A stretch of DNA of 64,000 nt, taken from positions 806,001-870,000 of the forward strand of contig NZ_CP157968.1 in NCBI RefSeq assembly GCF_040215725.1. The letters are read 5' to 3'. Both the position numbers and the translations under genes were made by a program. Source of the stretch: Rhizobium sp. ZPR4 (GTDB lineage Bacteria > Pseudomonadota > Alphaproteobacteria > Rhizobiales > Rhizobiaceae). Positions 8,448 to 17,795 of this stretch are shown piece after piece (the stretch's first letter is position 1; every line of letters begins with the position of its first letter). The notes beneath the pieces were generated by a model, which made no database searches, was not told the origin of the DNA, and saw only the letters and a program-made list of their open reading frames with translations.

Positions 8448-9151
8448 CAGGCGGCTCCTTCTGCGGCTGATGTCAGCTTGAAGCCGATCCCATGCACCGT
8501 GGCGATGATGCCCTTGCCGCCGGCGGCCGAAAGCTTGGCGCGGAGATTGCGGATATGGCTGTCTATGGTGCGGTCGGCGACCTGCATGTCGGCACCATAA
8601 GCCGCTTCCATCAGCTGATCGCGGCTGAAGACGATCTCGGGACGCGACAGCAACGTGTCGAGGATCGCAAATTCGAGGGCGGTCAGGGTGAGCGGTGTAT
8701 CGGCGAAACTCGCCGTGCGGCCGCCACGATTGAGCCGCAGCGATCCCACGGAAACGGAATCGTTGGTCGCATCCGGCTCCGAGCCATGGCCGCTACGCTT
8801 CAGGATGGTCCTGACCCGCGCGACCAGTTCGCGCGGGCTGAAGGGTTTGGTGACGTAATCGTCGCCGCCGATTTCCAGGCCCAAAATCCTGTCGATCTCT
8901 TCGTCGCGCGCCGAGAGGAAGAGGATCGGAAGGTTCGATGTCTTGCGAATGCGCCGACAAACCTCCAGCCCATCCATCTCAGGCATGCCGACATCAAGGA
9001 CGATGAGATCAAGACCGCCCTTGTGAAAGGCCATCATGGCCTCGGTACCGTTGCGCGCGGTCGTCGTCTTCATGCCGGCGCGGTCGAGCGCGAAGCAGAT
9101 CACGTCGCGGATATTGGGTTCGTCGTCGGCGACGAGGATGCGCTGTGCCAT
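8447..9151 (-). CDS. OmpR-family response regulator
   Basis: This 234-residue protein has a receiver domain with the acidic pair D9/D10, phosphoacceptor D53 (VLDVGMPEMDG) and the conserved lysine in VTKPFSPRE. A C-terminal winged-helix DNA-binding domain (about 132-228) contains LTALEFAILDTLLSRP. It is the cognate regulator of the overlapping kinase gene. The DUF4153 gene ends 45 bp upstream on the same strand, so the three genes probably form one transcript. The target genes are not visible. Confidence 0.94.
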   Translation of the reverse strand: MAQRILVADDEPNIRDVICFALDRAGMKTTTARNGTEAMMAFHKGGLDLIVLDVGMPEMDGLEVCRRIRKTSNLPILFLSARDEEIDRILGLEIGGDDYVTKPFSPRELVARVRTILKRSGHGSEPDATNDSVSVGSLRLNRGGRTASFADTPLTLTALEFAILDTLLSRPEIVFSRDQLMEAAYGADMQVADRTIDSHIRNLRAKLSAAGGKGIIATVHGIGFKLTSAAEGAA

Positions 9152-9196
9152 GCGATGCCTGTTTTGGTTATTCCGCTCTTTGTCTTCGTTTCCGCC

Positions 9197-10687
9197 TCAT
9201 CTGACAAGGGTTGCATCATTTTTGAGGTAAGCGTCGAGGCGGGCGTCGCGATATGTCCAGCTGCGCCAATCGTGCGAGCGTCCGACATGCTGCCAGAAAA
9301 GTGCTTCACGCACTTTGCGGGCTTCGGTGTCGGCAGGCAGCGATATGAGATAGGTGTCGAGTGCCGGGATGGCCGCAGGCCCGAGTGTCGAGAGATAGTC
9401 AAGGTCGAGGACGATGCCTTCGCCCGATATCTCGCGGCTGTGGGCAACATTGAAGCGGGCGATGAAGGCTGGAATGTCGATCAGCGCGGCGGCATAGAGC
9501 GTGACGACGAGCATCGCCGAACTGAGTGCGATCAGCCATTCGTTGGAGCGGCGAAGCAGGATGCGCAGGAGGATGAGAAAGAGGCCGATCGCAACGAGGC
9601 CTATCCATATGCCGGCCGCAACCCGCAGCTCCGTCAGCGAATAGACTTCGACATAGAGATCGAGACGCAGAATGGAGGAAAGGCAAAGCAAGATGTTCTG
9701 CGCGATCCACAGATGCACCAGGCCGCGAAGCAGCGGACTTCTGTCGCCCGGGCCGCCGCGCCGCATGGCGGCAAGCACGAAGATGGCAGCGAGGATTGCT
9801 GTCAGCATCAGTGGATAGGCACCGCGATGGGCATATTCGGCATGAGTCATGCCATCGGGCAGGCTGGCGCCGCCCCAGAGATAGGTGAGATCGAGCAGCG
9901 TTTGCACGGCAAACAACGCATTGAAGACGATGAGCGAACGCAGCAACGCACCATGGCCGAACAGCACGTCTTCGGCTCCGGTGACAATATCAGGCACATC
10001 GCGTCGGCGAGAGCGGCGGCGCATCAGGCGTGGACGAAGCAGCAGGGACAGGAAGGCTGCAACGACAAGCCAGAAGCCGATGCGCCATGCGTCGAGCAAT
10101 TGCAGCAGGAAGGTAAGGTCGATGCTGCGCAGCGTCTTTTCGATCAGCGGATTGGCGGCTGCGAAGAGGGCAAGAAAGCCGGCGGCAAAAATCAGTGGTA
10201 TGATCCAGTTGCGAAGATGATGCCGGACGCCGCGCGGTGACGGCTTTTGCAGGCGTTGCAGCCAGCGATAGCTCGCGCGGCGGAAAGGCCGCGCCGGCAC
10301 GTCGAGGAGGAAGCGGAGTAGCACGAGCGGCAGGCGGATCCATTGCGAGGGGATCAATCCGCCCGCGCCGAGTGAGATCAGGCAAAGGCCGAGAAAGCTG
10401 ATTGCGATGCCCATCCAGGAGGAGGCCTCGGTAAGCGGCACGGACGCGACAAGGCCGAGGGCGACAAGCACCGCGATTTTTGGAATGGATTGCCTTTTTC
10501 TCGAGGAGATGAGCAGTCCTGCGGCAATGGCATTGGTGAAGACAAAAAGATTGAGGCCGGGCTCCCTGTCGAAAAGCAGAAGGTCGGCCAATGCGATAAG
10601 GACAATGAATGTGAGGAGTTTGCGATTGGAGCTGCTTGTGGAGTTTGCGGAGTTTGTGGGAAGGGCTGGTGTATCGGACAGGCTCAT
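9197..10687 (-). CDS. DUF4153-family multi-spanning membrane protein
   Basis: This is a 496-residue integral membrane protein with about ten or more hydrophobic segments and a soluble C-terminal tail of about 90 residues. It resembles the DUF4153/DUF4173 family, whose function is not established. It is the first gene of a likely operon with the response regulator and kinase, so it may sense or transmit the envelope signal the kinase reads. The ATG at 10687 is chosen since the coding character (hydrophobic helices) begins there. The longer open frame upstream is Arg/Ser-rich and not protein-like. Confidence 0.85.
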   Translation of the reverse strand: MSLSDTPALPTNSANSTSSSNRKLLTFIVLIALADLLLFDREPGLNLFVFTNAIAAGLLISSRKRQSIPKIAVLVALGLVASVPLTEASSWMGIAISFLGLCLISLGAGGLIPSQWIRLPLVLLRFLLDVPARPFRRASYRWLQRLQKPSPRGVRHHLRNWIIPLIFAAGFLALFAAANPLIEKTLRSIDLTFLLQLLDAWRIGFWLVVAAFLSLLLRPRLMRRRSRRRDVPDIVTGAEDVLFGHGALLRSLIVFNALFAVQTLLDLTYLWGGASLPDGMTHAEYAHRGAYPLMLTAILAAIFVLAAMRRGGPGDRSPLLRGLVHLWIAQNILLCLSSILRLDLYVEVYSLTELRVAAGIWIGLVAIGLFLILLRILLRRSNEWLIALSSAMLVVTLYAAALIDIPAFIARFNVAHSREISGEGIVLDLDYLSTLGPAAIPALDTYLISLPADTEARKVREALFWQHVGRSHDWRSWTYRDARLDAYLKNDATLVR

Positions 10688-11385
10688 CGGTATCGGCTCC
10701 GTGCGAGATGTTCGGCGAAGGCGAAGGGTATGATCTTGGCCCCTTGAGCCGGCGGATCGGCTTGAGGATGACGATCGTCCTTGAGCCACCAGCCTTCCTT
10801 GAGAAGGCTGTGTGGCAGGCGGACGGGCGGAGCTGTGATTGTCTCGGGCGTGTTGTTCATGGCGCAACGATGGCGCCCGTCTTTGCAGAATCTGTGCAGA
10901 ACCCGAGGAGCTATTCAGGAAAATGGGTTAAGTTGGAAAGTTCAAATCATCGCTCTTGTATGAGATCTGAACAACAAGTGCCGCAGACAAGGCTAATCTT
11001 GACAGGATAAATTTTAGCATTGGGTGAAAGATGTCTCGAAATGGGGCAGTCACTTGTGGAACTTAATCTTATGTTTCCCAGCTTCCAGTCAGCCTATGGA
11101 TTGCCGGTCTGAAAATCGATTTGTTGACACGGCTGTCGTACTCACCCCTGACGACAGCCGGGAATCTCGGGAGCGGCGGCTCAGCCGCAACCGGGGTTCC
11201 CGTCAGAAGACCGCGACGCCCACAGCTCTCCGCGCCGTAGGATGCAAACGAGGGTTCGTGCCTGTGCCTGGAATAAGCCTTCCACGCTGCATATTCTCGC
11301 TTGATCCCGTGGCTGGATGTCATAACTGAGGGCTCGACAAGGCATGCAATTTAGGAGTGCCTGAAAAAGGCGCAGAGGACCGCAG
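10688..11385. other. Long non-coding interval with several hairpins
   Basis: About 700 bp lie between two divergent genes with no convincing coding frame. Three strong inverted repeats stand out. At 10785-10816, GCCAC and AGCCTTC pair with GAAGGCT and GTGGC. At 11131-11159, GGCTGTCGT pairs with ACGACAGCC. Next to it is an imperfect stem at 11160-11201 (GGGAA with TTCCC and GCGGC with GCCGC). Promoters of both flanking genes must be here. I recognise no known riboswitch, and no hairpin is followed by a clear T run. Confidence 0.6.
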
Positions 11386-13188
11386 ATGAGAATTACCACA
11401 ATTACGAATTGGGCCTACGGCATCACCGTGGTCCTGACCGTGCTGTCTGCTGTGGCATTCATTCTCTCGGCGCGAAGCGCTACGCAGGAACGGCAGGCGG
11501 TGGAGCAGCACCTGTTGCTGAACAGCATGGGCGAGGAGCTTGCGCTCGGCGCCGAGGAGACGACCGACGAAGCTCGTCTCTATGTCATGCGCGGCGAGGA
11601 GAGGCATCTGGATGCCTTTACTGTCGATGAGGGCGAAGAGCGCCGCCGCGATACCGCGATCAATGCGCTTCGCAGTCTCGGCCTTCCTGATGCCGAACTT
11701 CAGGTCGTCGAGGAGGTGGCGGTCAATGCGCAGGCGCTCGATAAGGTGGAGGAAGCGGCGGTTGCCGCCTATACAGGCGGCAATCAGACCGGTGCGCGCG
11801 ACACGCTGTTCGGTCCCGAGCACGAGCGCGTCCAGACCGCGCTCCTCAACAGCGTCAATCAGTTTCGCGCTCTGACGACAACCCGCACCGAGGCAACCTT
11901 CCGTTCCGCGCAGGCACGCAGCGATCTCTGGGCCAATATTGCCAAAGTGATGCTGGCCTTGACCGCTGTGATATTCCTCGGGGTGCTCTATTTCATATTG
12001 CGGCGCCGGGTCGCGCTGCCGCTGGTGCGCATGACCGGCATCGTCAATCGTCTGGCAAAGCAGGATTATGCCGTCGAGGTGCCGACCGACCGCCGCCGTG
12101 ACGAGATCGGCGAGATGAACGACGCTATACAGATCTTTCGCGAGAACGGCCTGGAGCGAAACCGTCTCGACGCCGAGCGCAAGCGCGATCTGGAGACGAA
12201 GGATCTCATTCTGCAGATGATGCACCGCCTGCAGGCCTGCTACGCCCAGAAAGAGCTCGCCGAAGTCGTCGCGCTTTTCGTGCCGCAGATCTTTCCCGGC
12301 GTCGCGGGATGCCTCTACACGATGAATGAAAGCAGGACGGTGCTGAGCGAAGTCAGCCGGTGGCTGGAGCCAGAGCATACCGAGCCTTCCTTTGCCGCTT
12401 CCGCCTGCTGGGGTCTGCGTCGCGGTCGCCCGCATGTCAGCCATGTGGCCGACACCGACATTCCCTGCCAGCATCTGGATCACTCCGGCGTGCCCGGTCT
12501 TTGCGTTCCCCTGACCGCGCTCGGCGAAGCAATCGGCCTGCTTTACTTCGAGGACCGCACGAAGGATGCGACGGCCGCCGATGCGCCGCGGCTCTATCTG
12601 GAGCTGATCGCCGAGAATATCGGTCTTGCGATCGCGAACCTGCAACTGCGCGACCGGTTGATCAATCTTGCCGTGCGCGATGCGCTGACGGGCCTGCTCA
12701 ACAGGCGCTCGCTGGACGAGGCGCTCAACAATCTTCACAGGGATCAATCCGCCCGCACGGTCATCTGCATGATGATCGACATCGATCACTTCAAGCGTTT
12801 CAACGATGAATTCGGCCATGACGCCGGCGACGAGGTGCTGCGGCATGTCGGGCAGATCGTCGCGGACACGGTTGGTGAAGCCGGCACGGTCTACCGCTTC
12901 GGCGGCGAGGAGTTGACTGTTATCGCCACCGACATGGCCGACGAGCAAGGCTTTGCTCTTGCCGAGATGCTGCGCACGAGCGTATTCAGCACGCCCTTCT
13001 CTTATCGCGCGCGCATTGTCGGCCCGCTTTCCGTCTCCGTCGGCATCGCCTCGTCCCCAGCCTCCGGACCGACGACGACGCTGATCAACCGCGCGGATGG
13101 CGCCTTGCTGAAAGCAAAGCTGAATGGCCGCAACAGAACCGTGGCCGCATTCGCGCTCGCGCTGGAAGACGACGTGAAGATGGGATAG
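11386..13188 (+). CDS. HAMP-GAF-GGDEF diguanylate cyclase
   Basis: This 600-residue membrane signalling protein has TM1 at about 9-29, a periplasmic helical sensor at 30-182, TM2 at about 185-205 and a HAMP linker at 206-258. A GAF-like domain follows at about 275-425, then a GGDEF domain from about 426 (DALTGLLNRRSLDEAL) with active-site GGEEL at 506-510. It should make cyclic di-GMP from GTP. The RxxD inhibitory site normally eight residues before GGEEF reads GEAG, so product feedback at that site is unlikely. ATG 11386 follows AGAGGA. It is preceded by a long, hairpin-rich leader and looks monocistronic. Confidence 0.92.
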   Translation: MRITTITNWAYGITVVLTVLSAVAFILSARSATQERQAVEQHLLLNSMGEELALGAEETTDEARLYVMRGEERHLDAFTVDEGEERRRDTAINALRSLGLPDAELQVVEEVAVNAQALDKVEEAAVAAYTGGNQTGARDTLFGPEHERVQTALLNSVNQFRALTTTRTEATFRSAQARSDLWANIAKVMLALTAVIFLGVLYFILRRRVALPLVRMTGIVNRLAKQDYAVEVPTDRRRDEIGEMNDAIQIFRENGLERNRLDAERKRDLETKDLILQMMHRLQACYAQKELAEVVALFVPQIFPGVAGCLYTMNESRTVLSEVSRWLEPEHTEPSFAASACWGLRRGRPHVSHVADTDIPCQHLDHSGVPGLCVPLTALGEAIGLLYFEDRTKDATAADAPRLYLELIAENIGLAIANLQLRDRLINLAVRDALTGLLNRRSLDEALNNLHRDQSARTVICMMIDIDHFKRFNDEFGHDAGDEVLRHVGQIVADTVGEAGTVYRFGGEELTVIATDMADEQGFALAEMLRTSVFSTPFSYRARIVGPLSVSVGIASSPASGPTTTLINRADGALLKAKLNGRNRTVAAFALALEDDVKMG

Positions 13189-13289
13189 GCCAGAAAGGTA
13201 GGTGCCCGCTCGCTTGGGAGCCGTCTTGCTGAATACATGCTTGGATTGTAGCCTGAGCTGAAAGTCGCATAACGGAGGAAAGCGATTTC

Positions 13290-14363
13290 ATGGCCGTGAC
13301 GCAGAGCATTTCACCCTTGTCACCCGATCACGAAACCTTGCAGGCCATGGGCTTTGATCCCGGGCTGCGCCGCAAGTTTGAAGCCGGTATCGAATCTGGC
13401 CTGCTGCGCGATCTGCATGTCGTGCTTGCCGCCCGTTCCGGGCGGGTATGCCTGGAATATTATGGCGCTGGCCCCGACGAAAATTGGGGAGATCCGCTCG
13501 GGAATGTCGCTTTCGACGCGGACACGCTGCACGATCTTCGCTCTGTCACCAAGAGTATTGCCGGTCTTCTTTATGGCATTGCGCTCGACAGGGGATTGGT
13601 ATCGTCGCCGGACGCATTCCTTTATGAGCAGTTCCCAGAATATGGCGATCTCGCCCGAGATCCTGCGCGCTCCAAGATCACGGTTGGTCACGCCCTGACG
13701 ATGACGCTGGGGATGGAGTGGGACGAGGATCGCCCCTATACCGACCCGCTAAACAGCGAAATTGCGATGGAGAATGCGCCGGACCGATATCGTTTCGTTC
13801 TGGAGCGTCCGATTGTCGCTGAGCCCGGGACGCGTTGGATTTACTCCGGTGGCAGCGTCGCGCTTGTGGGAGCGATCATCGAGCGCGGCACGGGCAAGCG
13901 CTTGCCCGATTTTGCGCGTGAGGTTCTCTTCGAGCCGCTCGACATCGCGAAATTCTACTGGTCGGCCGGCCATGACGGCGTGGCGTCATCAGCATCTGGT
14001 TTGCGCCTCACGGCCCCCGATCTGTTGAAGATCGGTATGCTTTTCCTTCAGAAGGGCGTGTGGAACGGAAAGAGGATCGTCTCGGAAGAGTGGGTCGCGC
14101 AATCCCTCGCGCCGGCAATTTCGACCGGAGACGGTTTGAGCTATGGCAGATTGTGGTTTTCGGGCGATGCACCGGTGCCGGCGTTTGACGGTCCGCGCCC
14201 GTGGTATGCCGGCTTCGGCAATGGTGGGCAAAGGCTCTGGCTGATGCCTGATGCGGGTATCGCCGCCGTCATCTATTCCGGCAAGTATAATTCATGGGAC
14301 GCCTGGATAACGCCCACCCGCGTCTGGCGCGAGATCATTCTTGCCAACCTCCTGAAAGCGTGA
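13290..14363 (+). CDS. Serine hydrolase of the class C beta-lactamase/esterase family
   Basis: This 357-residue protein has the penicillin-binding-protein/beta-lactamase fold. The nucleophile motif SxxK is S85-V-T-K88, and YSGG (near 189) sits where the YxN motif is expected. No signal peptide is visible, so it is probably a cytoplasmic esterase or D-amino-acid peptidase-type enzyme rather than a resistance beta-lactamase. ATG 13290 follows ACGGAGGAAAG. The acetyltransferase gene starts 3 bp after its stop, which implies co-transcription. Confidence 0.85.
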   Translation: MAVTQSISPLSPDHETLQAMGFDPGLRRKFEAGIESGLLRDLHVVLAARSGRVCLEYYGAGPDENWGDPLGNVAFDADTLHDLRSVTKSIAGLLYGIALDRGLVSSPDAFLYEQFPEYGDLARDPARSKITVGHALTMTLGMEWDEDRPYTDPLNSEIAMENAPDRYRFVLERPIVAEPGTRWIYSGGSVALVGAIIERGTGKRLPDFAREVLFEPLDIAKFYWSAGHDGVASSASGLRLTAPDLLKIGMLFLQKGVWNGKRIVSEEWVAQSLAPAISTGDGLSYGRLWFSGDAPVPAFDGPRPWYAGFGNGGQRLWLMPDAGIAAVIYSGKYNSWDAWITPTRVWREIILANLLKA

Positions 14364-14365
14364 CG

Positions 14366-14923
14366 ATGGCGTCTTCAAAAACCGAGTTTCCCGTGCTTCT
14401 CACCGAGCGGCTGCGGCTTCGCGAACCGAGCATGGATGACCGCGACGACTTCCATGCGCTGATTTCGATTCCGGAGGTCACGCGGTTCTCGAATTGGGTC
14501 GATGCGCCGAAGATGGCGCAGATCGAGCGCTCCCTGCGATGGATGATCAAAATCTTTCCCAAGGGAACGGGTTGCTCATGGATCATCGAGGATCGGGTTT
14601 CAGGCCGTTTGCTCGGCGCCATCCGCTTCAACAGCTTCGACAGGCGTGCTAGGTGTGCCGAGCTCGGATATGAGCTGCATCCCTTCGCCTGGGGCAAGGG
14701 GCTGATGAGCGAGGCGGCACGCGCTGTCGTCCGATGCGGCTTCGATGATTTCTCGCTGAACCGCATCGAGGCCTGGACATTGCCGGGAAACACCGCATCC
14801 GACCGAGTCCTGGAAAAGGCGGGCTTCCAATATGAGGGCACGCTGCGGCAGAAGGCGCGATTCAAAGAGGCCTTCCATGATTTCCGCATGTTCGGCTGCC
14901 TGGCTGGCGACCAGCAGAGATAG
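14366..14923 (+). CDS. GNAT-family N-acetyltransferase (RimJ/RimL-like)
   Basis: This 185-residue protein has the order typical of RimJ/RimL-type acetyltransferases: LLTERLRLREPSMDD at the start, the acetyl-CoA-binding segment LHPFAWGKGLMSEAA, and NTASDRVLEKAGFQYEGTLRQ at the end. The substrate cannot be read from sequence. It may be a protein N-terminus or a small amine. The start follows the hydrolase stop by 2 bases, so it is coupled to it. The downstream neighbour on the other strand ends immediately next to its stop. Confidence 0.9.
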   Translation: MASSKTEFPVLLTERLRLREPSMDDRDDFHALISIPEVTRFSNWVDAPKMAQIERSLRWMIKIFPKGTGCSWIIEDRVSGRLLGAIRFNSFDRRARCAELGYELHPFAWGKGLMSEAARAVVRCGFDDFSLNRIEAWTLPGNTASDRVLEKAGFQYEGTLRQKARFKEAFHDFRMFGCLAGDQQR

Positions 14924-15748
14924 TTATCCGTCAATCCCCTGACCGGTTTCATTGGGCGGTGTCGTGGATTGAAAATAGTCCCGAGGCGAGCGGCCGAGCG
15001 AGCGCCGGAACATGGCCGAGAAGGCGCTTGGGCTCTCATAGCCGCAGTCCAGTGCGACGTCGAGAACGCTCCGGCCTTCCGCAAGCAAGGTGAGGGCCTT
15101 CAACATGCGTGCCTGCTGCCGCCACCGGCCGAAGCTCAGTCCCGTTTCGCGCTGAAACAGCCGCATAAGGGTTGCCCGGCTCATATGTAGCCCCTTGGCC
15201 GCCTCTTCGATCGAGGTCGTGCTTGCAAGATCGCCAAGCACGATCTCGCAGAAAGCAGAAAGAGCCGGATGTTTCGGTAGCGGCAGCTTCAGCGGCTGGG
15301 CCGGCAGGAAGGTGAGCTCAAGAAGCAGCAGCGGAATGACCGCCTCCGCGACCTTCTTGTGATCCGGTTTGTCGACGAGGCCGGCCAGCCGCAGGATGAG
15401 CTCGCGCAGAAGCGGGGTGACTTCCACCACCATGCACTCTTTCGGCAGGGTGTCCTTGCCTTCGACATCGATCAGCAGCGAACGAAATTGAACGCTCGTA
15501 TGGCTTGCCGTCACATGCTCAAGGTGCGGCGGCAGCCAGACCGCGCGGCTTGGCGGTACGACCCAGGTGCCGCTATCCGTGGTCAAGGAGATCACACCGC
15601 TGACGGCGTAGAGCAACTGTGCCTGCTTATGGCTGTGGCGAGAACTGGTGAAGCGACGATCGTCATGTGCGATGACGGCGATGCCTTCAGCGACATCGGT
15701 GCCGTGCTGCAGATAGGCTTGATCCTTTTGCGACGATGATTGATCCAT
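14924..15748 (-). CDS. AraC-family transcriptional regulator
   Basis: The protein has an N-terminal cupin-like effector domain (SSRHSHKQAQLLYAVSG) and a C-terminal double helix-turn-helix, about residues 170-265, with EEAAKGLHMSRATLMRLF and DVALDCGYESPSAFSAMFRR. It is a one-component regulator of the AraC/XylS class. ATG 15748 is used. A GTG at 15775 would add nine residues. The inverted repeat CGTGAG/CTCACG at 15750-15776 sits over that extension and could be its own operator, which favours the shorter start. Its stop abuts the stop of the convergent acetyltransferase gene. Confidence 0.88.
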   Translation of the reverse strand: MDQSSSQKDQAYLQHGTDVAEGIAVIAHDDRRFTSSRHSHKQAQLLYAVSGVISLTTDSGTWVVPPSRAVWLPPHLEHVTASHTSVQFRSLLIDVEGKDTLPKECMVVEVTPLLRELILRLAGLVDKPDHKKVAEAVIPLLLLELTFLPAQPLKLPLPKHPALSAFCEIVLGDLASTTSIEEAAKGLHMSRATLMRLFQRETGLSFGRWRQQARMLKALTLLAEGRSVLDVALDCGYESPSAFSAMFRRSLGRSPRDYFQSTTPPNETGQGIDG

Positions 15749-15957
15749 GCGCGTGAGAATATCAAAATCCCTCACGATAACCTAGAGTTCCGTTCAAACA
15801 GGATCTCTCCTCCCGTGTCCGTCCCATCCCACAATCTGCATCGATCTGATCGGCCGCATCGCGCTGCCGCCGCATCGTTGCATGTGCGGGTGAACAACGC
15901 AGCTGCGCTCTGCGCACCGACGTCCTTTCAGCTTTCTGTTGCACTGCGACTTAGCCG

Positions 15958-15990
15958 CGGTCGTCGGGCCTGACGGCATCCCGGCGACCG
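15958..15990 (+). promoter_or_regulatory. Hairpin in the leuA leader
   Basis: CGGTCGTCGGG (15958-15968) pairs with CCCGGCGACCG (15980-15990) with one G-U mismatch, 53 bp before the leuA start codon. Leader-based attenuation is common for branched-chain amino acid genes, but I found no leucine-rich leader peptide and no T run. The regulatory role is therefore only a possibility. Confidence 0.35.
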
Positions 15991-16043
15991 TAGGCTGCTG
16001 TCCGCGTTTTCCCCGAATTTACCGACATGCAACGGAACGGATC

Positions 16044-17717
16044 ATGCTGAAGAATCCCGAAACCAAATATCGCCCTTTCATCTCGCCCGTCGAATTGCCG
16101 GATCGGCAATGGCCGAACAAGCGCCTCGCCAAGGCACCGCGCTGGCTTTCCACGGATCTGCGCGACGGCAACCAGGCGCTTGCCAATCCCATGGATGTCG
16201 AGCGCAAGCTGCGCTTCTACGACATGCTGCTTGCATCCGGATTCAAGGAGATCGAGGTCGCCTTTCCCTCAGCCTCGCAGATCGAGTTTGATTTCGTGCG
16301 TGCGCTGATCGAGGAGGAGCGCATTCCCGAGGATGTGACGATCCAGGTGCTCACCCAGTCGCGTGCCGATCTCATCGCCCGCACCTTCGAATCCCTCAAC
16401 GGTGCCCGCAAAGCGATCGTCCACCTCTACAATGCCACGGCACCGCTCTTTCGCCGCGTCGTCTTCGGTATGGAACGGCACGAGATCGTCGACCTCGCGA
16501 TCAGTGGCGTTACCACAATGCTGCAAAAAAGCTTGAAGCAGCCGGAAACCGACTGGACCTTCGAATACTCGCCGGAAACCTTCTGCTTCACCGAGCCGGA
16601 TTTCGCGCTCGAAATCTGCGAGCGTGTGCTCGATGTCTGGCAGCCGACTGCGGAGCGTCCCGCCATCCTCAACCTGCCGGCAACGGTGGAAGTGGCGATG
16701 CCCAACGTCTATGCCGACCAGATCGAATGGTTCTGCCGCCATATTTCGCGTCGCGACGCCGTCGTCATCAGCGTCCATCCCCACAATGATCGTGGGACGG
16801 CGGTGGCCTCGGCCGAACAGGCGCTGCTGGCCGGCGCCGATCGTGTCGAAGGTTGCCTTTTTGGCAATGGCGAGCGCACCGGCAATGTCGATCTGGTGAC
16901 GCTGGCCCTGAACCTCTATACGCAGGGCATCGATCCCGAGCTGACCTTTCCGTCGATCCGCGATGTCGTGAAGACGGTGGAGTATTGCAACGGCCTGCCC
17001 ATCCATCCGCGCCACCCTTACGGGGGCGAACTCGTGTATACGGCCTTTTCCGGTTCGCATCAGGATGCCATCCGCAAGGGATTTGCCGCGCATAAGCGAC
17101 GCAATGACGGTGTCTGGGAAATGCCTTACCTGCCGGTCGATCCCGCCGATATCGGCGAGAGCTACGAGGCCGTCATCCGCGTCAACAGCCAGTCGGGCAA
17201 GGGTGGTGTCGTCTGGGTGATCGAGCAGGACAGGGGCCTGAAGCTGCCGCGCGCCATGCAGGTCGATTTCAGCAAACGGGTGCAGCTCCTTGCCGATGAA
17301 ACCAAGCGCGAACTGACGGCCGGGGATATCTGGAAGGTCTTCGTCCACGCCTATCACGTCGATGATGGTAAGTTCTTCGCGCTGGTCGATTACGAAGGCG
17401 GCTTCCGCAGGAGTGCGGGTGCGGAGCGCATTTTCACCGGCCGGATTCGCCATGGCAACCAGGATGTTGCCGTCAGCGGCCGCGGCAACGGGCTCGTCTC
17501 GGCAGTGCATGCTGCGATTGCCGAAGCCTTCGGGGTGGAGCTGAGCGTCATGGACTATCAGGAGCATGCACTGCGTCGCGGCAGCGATGCAAAAGCGGCC
17601 GCCTATCTGCAATGCGTCCGACCGGACGGATCGCAGGTCTTCGGTGTCGGTATCGATGACGACGTTGCAACCGCAACCGTCAAGGCGGTCTTAAGCGCCG
17701 CAAGTGCGGCTGGCTGA
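16044..17717 (+). CDS. leuA: 2-isopropylmalate synthase
   Basis: LeuA condenses acetyl-CoA with 2-oxoisovalerate to give 2-isopropylmalate, the first committed step of leucine synthesis. The 557-residue protein is of the long type: a TIM-barrel catalytic domain with STDLRDGNQAL (R40 and D41 active site), metal ligands in HPHNDRGTA, and GNGERTGNVDL. A C-terminal regulatory LeuA dimer domain, from about 430, normally binds leucine for feedback inhibition. ATG 16044 follows AACGGAACGG, and conserved sequence begins at KYRPF. No other leu gene is adjacent. Confidence 0.96.
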   Translation: MLKNPETKYRPFISPVELPDRQWPNKRLAKAPRWLSTDLRDGNQALANPMDVERKLRFYDMLLASGFKEIEVAFPSASQIEFDFVRALIEEERIPEDVTIQVLTQSRADLIARTFESLNGARKAIVHLYNATAPLFRRVVFGMERHEIVDLAISGVTTMLQKSLKQPETDWTFEYSPETFCFTEPDFALEICERVLDVWQPTAERPAILNLPATVEVAMPNVYADQIEWFCRHISRRDAVVISVHPHNDRGTAVASAEQALLAGADRVEGCLFGNGERTGNVDLVTLALNLYTQGIDPELTFPSIRDVVKTVEYCNGLPIHPRHPYGGELVYTAFSGSHQDAIRKGFAAHKRRNDGVWEMPYLPVDPADIGESYEAVIRVNSQSGKGGVVWVIEQDRGLKLPRAMQVDFSKRVQLLADETKRELTAGDIWKVFVHAYHVDDGKFFALVDYEGGFRRSAGAERIFTGRIRHGNQDVAVSGRGNGLVSAVHAAIAEAFGVELSVMDYQEHALRRGSDAKAAAYLQCVRPDGSQVFGVGIDDDVATATVKAVLSAASAAG

Positions 17718-17738
17718 CGATCGTGCGTTCCGCTCGTG

Positions 17739-17763
17739 CTATCGGCCGCAAATCGGCCGGTAG
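17739..17763. terminator. Possible terminator hairpin between convergent genes
   Basis: CTATCGGCCG (17739-17748) pairs with CGGCCGGTAG (17754-17763) around a 5-nt loop, with one G-U pair, in the 78-bp gap between the ends of leuA and the convergent gene. There is no T run, so intrinsic termination is not certain. Confidence 0.4.
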
Positions 17764-17795
17764 CTGCTGGCTTGAGGCGGGGAAGCCGGATCGGA

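Noticed and set aside
8492..10240. A 582-codon plus-strand frame over the response regulator and DUF4153 genes
   Set aside because: It crosses two well-supported minus-strand genes and their intergenic gap without domain signal.
10688..11385. A c-di-GMP riboswitch, RNase P, SRP or tmRNA gene in the long gap
   Set aside because: The conserved cores of these RNAs could not be found. Only unclassified hairpins remain.
13290..14363. An antibiotic-resistance beta-lactamase
   Set aside because: The SxxK serine-hydrolase fold is present, but there is no signal peptide and the sequence fits the broad esterase/peptidase group rather than AmpC.
15775..16043. A leucine-rich attenuator peptide before leuA
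   Set aside because: No short frame with a run of leucine codons and no T-tailed terminator was found. Only a simple hairpin is present.
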